Shown: piece by piece, positions 6,182 to 8,434 of the stretch
Numbering within the stretch: position 1 is the stretch's first letter
How the letters are laid out: each line of letters opens with the position of its first letter
Source: Cytophagales bacterium
GTDB lineage: Bacteria; Bacteroidota; Bacteroidia; Cytophagales; 172606-1
Assembly (NCBI GenBank): GCA_025455595.1
Contig: JALOMD010000089.1
Coordinates: 1-8,434, forward strand
Length of the DNA: 8,434 nt
Direction: 5' to 3'
The notes under the pieces: model-generated
The model's database searches: none
What the model was told of the DNA's origin: nothing
The model's input: only the letters and a program-made list of their open reading frames with translations
Made by a program: the position numbers and the translations under genes

Positions 6182-6320
6182 AAGGCGTTGACTGTCAGTT
6201 TGTTAATGATTTTTAAACGCATCATCTTCCGATTGTTTTGGTAGAATGCGTGAATTTGACACAATGTTAAGGAAAAATATGAATCTTCCGGCAAAAAGAC
6301 GCATCCGTCTTGTAATTTGC

Positions 6321-6376
6321 GCCGGATTGGTTGCTTTGGCGTTTTTTGAAGAAATTGCCCAAAACGCAAATCCGGC
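6321..6376. repeat. Degenerate palindrome copy 8 nested in a longer inverted repeat
   Basis: The inner element (6338-6367) keeps GGCGTTTT and TTGCCCAAAACGC, but its left arm has decayed to TTGAAGAA. It is framed by GCCGGATT (6321-6328) and AATCCGGC (6369-6376), a perfect 8-bp outer inverted repeat. It is the only copy in a divergent intergenic region and the most degraded of the near-complete copies. Confidence 0.6.
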
Positions 6377-6412
6377 AAAGCCAAACGCGGTTGTACACTG
6401 CCGTTTACTGAC

Positions 6413-6511
6413 TTTGTGACTTTGCGTCCTCTGCGAAAAACCTCTGCGCCTTTGCGTGAAAAAACAGGTTTCACGCAAAGGCGCAAAGAAAAACCGCAAA
6501 GTGCGCAAAGC
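6413..6511. repeat. Long CTTTGCG-type hairpin upstream of modA
   Basis: The core is a 20-bp inverted repeat with one mismatch: left arm 6442-6461, right arm 6469-6488, 7-nt loop AAAACAG. Both arms contain GCGCC-TTTGCGTGAAA or its complement. Outside an AAAAAC internal loop, further CTTTGCG/CGCAAAG units extend the pairing to nearly 100 bases. Similar CTTTGCG-rich repeats are, from memory, common in Bacteroidota. The element ends 45 bases before the preferred modA start. Confidence 0.7.
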
Positions 6512-6556
6512 AAACGGCAACGATTGATGGATGATTTTGCAAACGCTTTCCTAAAA

Positions 6557-7333
6557 ATGATTTTCAGACATTTCCCCAAATATCTGCCGTTTGTTTTGCT
6601 GATGCCGCTTCTGGGCGTAGCTCCGCCGCAACAAGGCGTACCGGGCGAAGTCACCGTGGCGGCGGCCTCGGATTTGCGGTATGCGATGGATTCGTTGGCG
6701 GCGGTTTTTCGGCGGATCAATCCCAATTGCCGGGTGACGGTGATTTACGGTTCGTCGGGCAAGTTTTTCGCGCAGATTGTCAACGGCGGGCCGTTCGATT
6801 TGTTCTTCTCCGCCGACGAAGAGTATCCGCGAAAATTGCAAGCCCAAAAACTGACCGCAGGCGGCATTACGCCCTACGCCACCGGACGGCTGGTGCTGTG
6901 GAGCCGCACCCTCGACCCGTCGGCGGGTTTGAAAACACTGCTCGGCCCGGCGGTGCGCAAAATCGCCATCGCCAATCCTGACCACGCCCCGTACGGCAAG
7001 CGGGCCGTCGAATGCCTGCAACACTACAAGTTGTACGACCAAGTGAAAGACCGCCTCGTGCTGGGCGAAAACATCGCCCAAGCGGCCCAGTTCGCAACCA
7101 CCGGCGCGGCCGATGCGGGGCTGCTGGCGTTGTCGCTGGCGGTGGGGCCGGGACTGCGCGGCAAGGGCAAGTATTACGTGGTTCCCGCCGAAAGCCACAC
7201 GCCGCTGGTGCAGGCCTTTGTACGTTTGCGTCGCGCCGAAAACAACGCCGCCGCCCAAGCCTTCGCCACTTACGTAACTTCACCGCCCGGCCGCAAAGTG
7301 CTACAAGGTTTCGGATTTACGATACCGGAGTAG
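6557..7333 (+). CDS. modA: Molybdate ABC transporter, periplasmic substrate-binding protein
   Basis: From the preferred start this is a 258-residue protein that captures molybdate (or tungstate) in the periplasm for the ModBC importer. The N-terminus MIFRHFPKYLPFVLLMPLLGVA is a signal peptide. The mature chain shows ModA blocks in order: VTVAAASDLRYAMDSL (oxyanion-binding Ser38), YGSSGKFFAQI (Ser66/Ser67), FDLFFSADEEYP, YATGRLVLWS, IAIANPDHAPYGKRA, GENIAQAAQFATTGAADAG and YYVVPAESHTPL. The ATG at 6557 puts the signal at the very N-terminus. ATG 6527 adds ten residues and is possible. The GTG at 6416 would start inside a hairpin repeat and is unlikely. modB follows on the same strand after an unusually long spacer of 241 bases. 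Confidence 0.9.
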   Translation: MIFRHFPKYLPFVLLMPLLGVAPPQQGVPGEVTVAAASDLRYAMDSLAAVFRRINPNCRVTVIYGSSGKFFAQIVNGGPFDLFFSADEEYPRKLQAQKLTAGGITPYATGRLVLWSRTLDPSAGLKTLLGPAVRKIAIANPDHAPYGKRAVECLQHYKLYDQVKDRLVLGENIAQAAQFATTGAADAGLLALSLAVGPGLRGKGKYYVVPAESHTPLVQAFVRLRRAENNAAAQAFATYVTSPPGRKVLQGFGFTIPE

Positions 7334-7340
7334 AGTTTTA

Positions 7341-7368
7341 AGTGGTAAGTCGTAAGTCGTAAGTGAAG
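7341..7368. repeat. Heptad array 5
   Basis: Units AGTGGTA, AGTCGTA, AGTCGTA, AGTGAAG begin eight bases past the modA stop. It is the reverse-complement counterpart of heptad arrays 2 and 6. Confidence 0.7.
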
Positions 7369-7494
7369 GATGCAAGGGTAGATTCGGCTTTAGCCGAATT
7401 GTCGTCAAAACGCACAGATTTCTCAGTTGGAATCACTCAATTTGGCTAAAGCCGAATCTACATGGCTAAATTCTTATGAATAATAAATTACGAA

Positions 7495-7524
7495 GGCGTT
7501 TTAGGCAAAAAATACTCAAAACGG
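7495..7524. repeat. Intergenic palindrome copy 9 (degenerate right arm)
   Basis: GGCGTTTTAGGCAAAA is intact on the left; the right side reads ATACTCAAAACGG, so only the outer AAAACG part of that arm pairs. It lies in the modA-modB spacer. Confidence 0.65.
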
Positions 7525-7539
7525 ATGTATCACCAACTA

Positions 7540-7574
7540 CTTACCACTTACGACTTACCACTTACCACTGACAA
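7540..7574. repeat. Heptad array 6, abutting the modB start codon
   Basis: Five units in register: CTTACCA, CTTACGA, CTTACCA, CTTACCA, CTGACAA. The last base is immediately followed by the modB ATG at 7575. The array therefore occupies the place of the ribosome-binding site, and no Shine-Dalgarno motif is present. Confidence 0.7.
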
Positions 7575-8264
7575 ATGGACGACTTTTGGCCCACACTTTG
7601 GCTCACGTTGCGTCTGGCAACCCTGACCACAGCCCTGCTGCTTGTAGTCGGCGTACCGCTGGCTTATGCGTTGGCTTTCCGGCGGTTTCCGTTGCGTCCG
7701 GTGCTGGCGGCCGTGGTGAGCCTGCCGCTGGTACTGCCGCCGACGGTGCTGGGCTTTTACTTGTTGCTGGCGTTCAGCCCAGCCCACGTGCCCGGCCGCT
7801 GGCTGCTCGACTGGTTCGGAGTGTCGGTGAACTTTACGTTTGCGGGCATCCTGATTGGTTCGGTGCTGTACAGTCTGCCGTTCATGGTGCAGCCGGTGCA
7901 GGCGGCTTTTGACAGCTTCCCACGTTCTATGATTGAAGCCTCGCATACGTTGGGTAAGTCGCACTGGCAAACGCTGCGGCACGTGATTCTGCCCAACATC
8001 CGGCCGGCGTTGTTGAGCGGCATCGTGTTGTCGTTCGCCCACACCATCGGCGAGTTCGGGGTGATCCTGATGATTGGCGGCAACATTCCCGGCGAAACGC
8101 GGGTGGCATCCATTGCCATCTACGACAAGGTGGAAGACCTCAAATACGCCGCCGCCAACCGCTATGCGCTGGTGCTGCTGCTGATTTCGTTCGCTGATTT
8201 CGTTCGCGTTGCTGCTGGTGCTGAACCGGTTTGCGAAAAGCAGGTTGTTTTGAGAAAACGGTAA
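7575..8264 (+). CDS. modB: Molybdate ABC transporter permease, C-terminus altered by frameshift
   Basis: The 229-residue product is the ModB membrane subunit of the molybdate importer, the channel that pairs with ModA outside and the ModC ATPase inside. Hydrophobic segments lie at about 11-33, 42-67, 89-108, 150-168 and from 196. The EAA loop that contacts the ATPase is visible at 121-149 (EASHTLGK... to LLSG, with Gly127), followed by TIGEFGVILMIGGN (157-170). A 13-bp direct duplication at 8181-8206 shifts the frame after residue 206. The predicted tail DFVRVAAGAEPVCEKQ breaks the last helix. Deleting one copy restores ISFALLLVLNRFAKSRLF, ending at a TGA at 8251-8253 (221 residues). This is either a recent slippage mutation or a sequencing/assembly error. 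The gene otherwise looks intact. Confidence 0.85.
   Translation: MDDFWPTLWLTLRLATLTTALLLVVGVPLAYALAFRRFPLRPVLAAVVSLPLVLPPTVLGFYLLLAFSPAHVPGRWLLDWFGVSVNFTFAGILIGSVLYSLPFMVQPVQAAFDSFPRSMIEASHTLGKSHWQTLRHVILPNIRPALLSGIVLSFAHTIGEFGVILMIGGNIPGETRVASIAIYDKVEDLKYAAANRYALVLLLISFADFVRVAAGAEPVCEKQVVLRKR
8181..8206. repeat. 13-bp tandem duplication inside modB
   Basis: CTGATTTCGTTCG occurs at 8181-8193 and again at 8194-8206 with no difference. Thirteen is not a multiple of three, so the second copy shifts the modB frame. Removing it restores a hydrophobic, ModB-like C-terminus. Confidence 0.9.
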
Positions 8265-8266
8265 TT

Positions 8267-8310
8267 GTCAGAATCAGGATTTACTGGATTAACAGAAAAA
8301 ACAGGATTAA
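8267..8310. repeat. CAGGATT-type degenerate repeat downstream of modB
   Basis: The stretch contains repeated variants of one word: TCAGGATTTA, CTGGATTAACAG, ACAGGATTAA. It runs from just past modB into palindrome copy 10. Its periodicity is irregular, unlike the heptad arrays. It may be an unrelated dispersed repeat or the remnant of one. Confidence 0.35.
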
Positions 8311-8312
8311 AA

Positions 8313-8343
8313 GGCGTTTTGGGCAAAAATTGCCCAAAACGTC
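8313..8343. repeat. Intergenic palindrome copy 10 (perfect 12-bp arms)
   Basis: CGTTTTGGGCAA (8315-8326), loop AAA, and TTGCCCAAAACG (8330-8341) form a perfect stem. It is the cleanest copy in the window and lies 59 bases past the restored modB stop. Its right end overlaps the first unit of the tandem array that follows. Confidence 0.85.
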
Positions 8344-8434
8344 AAACGAAAAACGTCAAACGAAAAACGTCAAACGAAAAACGTCAAACGAAAAACGTCA
8401 AACGAAAAACGTCAAACGAAAAACGTCAAACGAA
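8338..8434. repeat. Heptad array 7: 14-bp tandem array running off the right edge
   Basis: The unit GTCAAACGAAAAAC repeats without error from 8341: six full copies and a partial seventh cut by the window end. In heptad register it alternates AACGTCA and AACGAAA. The array continues from the AAAACG end of palindrome copy 10. Copies are identical, implying recent expansion. There are no unique spacers, so it is not a CRISPR array. Confidence 0.9.

Larger units (their letters stand above)
6115..6556. other. Repeat-rich divergent intergenic region before modA
   Basis: This 442-base spacer separates the divergent isomerase-like gene and modA. It contains heptad array 4, a degenerate palindrome (copy 8) nested in a wider inverted repeat, and a long CTTTGCG-type hairpin. 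Promoters for both genes must lie here, but I cannot place them. I see no clear ModE-type operator. Reading frames open on both strands across the region have repeat-derived, Arg-rich translations and no family resemblance, so I call no gene. Confidence 0.55.
7334..7574. repeat. Nested inverted-repeat spacer between modA and modB
   Basis: The spacer has an outer inverted repeat: 7341-7365 against 7545-7569, 24 of 25 positions complementary, both made of heptads. An inner inverted repeat, 7378-7400 against 7439-7461, has 22 of 23 positions complementary. Each inner arm is itself a small hairpin (ATTCGGCT-tt-AGCCGAAT at 7382-7399). Palindrome copy 9 lies between inner and outer right arms. The layout resembles a MITE-like insertion or stacked insertions at one site, but no target-site duplication is obvious. 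Confidence 0.6.

Noticed and set aside
6416..6556. N-terminal extension of modA from the GTG at 6416
   Set aside because: It would be translated from a hairpin repeat, is very basic, and places the signal peptide about 50 residues in, where it would not normally work.
6169..6726. Minus-strand frame across the divergent spacer and modA 5' end
   Set aside because: It is built from the CTTTGCG hairpin, palindrome copy 8 and modA antisense sequence; no gene-like composition.
6551..7258. Long minus-strand open frame opposite modA
   Set aside because: Antisense to a well-supported ModA, with Arg/Gln-rich composition and no recognisable domain.
7548..8042. Minus-strand frame opposite modB
   Set aside because: Gln/Arg/His-rich translation with no hydrophobic core, lying over a clear membrane-protein gene.
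8338..8434. Possible CRISPR array at the right edge
   Set aside because: Units are 14 bp, directly adjacent, with no unique spacers and no cas genes; it is a simple tandem array.

Overview
The window looks like a chromosomal segment of a Bacteroidota bacterium, probably of the Cytophagia (Spirosoma/Runella-like). The pointers are the absence of clear Shine-Dalgarno motifs before most starts, a Tat-exported sugar isomerase/epimerase-type TIM-barrel protein of a kind common in that class, a RmlA-like nucleotidyltransferase beginning with an IPAGGKATR signature, and intergenic DNA saturated with short repeats. The assignment is inferred from style; no rRNA or marker gene is present.

Layout. Five genes run on the minus strand from the left edge: an alpha/beta hydrolase (128-1045), a beta-propeller-like protein (1151-2059), an Imm51-type immunity protein with no toxin beside it (2167-2490), a sugar-phosphate nucleotidyltransferase (2662-3444) and an acyl-carrier-protein phosphodiesterase (3606-4196). 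A small unrecognised membrane protein (4477-4983, plus) converges on the Tat-exported TIM-barrel protein (5131-6114, minus). A repeat-filled divergent region leads to modA (6557-7333) and modB (7575-8264), the periplasmic binding protein and permease of a molybdate ABC importer; modC would be expected beyond the right edge. The modB reading frame carries a 13-bp tandem duplication near its 3' end that replaces the expected C-terminus. By eye the first three genes are clearly more AT-rich than the rest.

The genes form no single pathway apart from modAB. The strongest shared signal is between them. (i) A roughly 31-bp imperfect palindrome with arms of the type GCGTTTTRRGC / GCYYAAAACGC appears nine times plus one half-copy, about once per intergenic region and nearly always downstream of a gene end. 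Its arm variants are either compensated or could form G.U pairs in RNA. (ii) Arrays with a strict 7-bp period but different heptamer sequences occur at seven sites, several touching a start or stop codon; the last is a 14-bp (two-heptamer) tandem array running off the right edge. (iii) Further hairpin elements sit at the left edge, downstream of acpH, between the convergent genes, and before and inside modAB. In three places these elements reach into coding sequence or create misleading start codons. I regard this dispersed palindrome plus heptad architecture as the item most worth pursuing. No tRNA, rRNA, CRISPR array or recognisable transposase was found.
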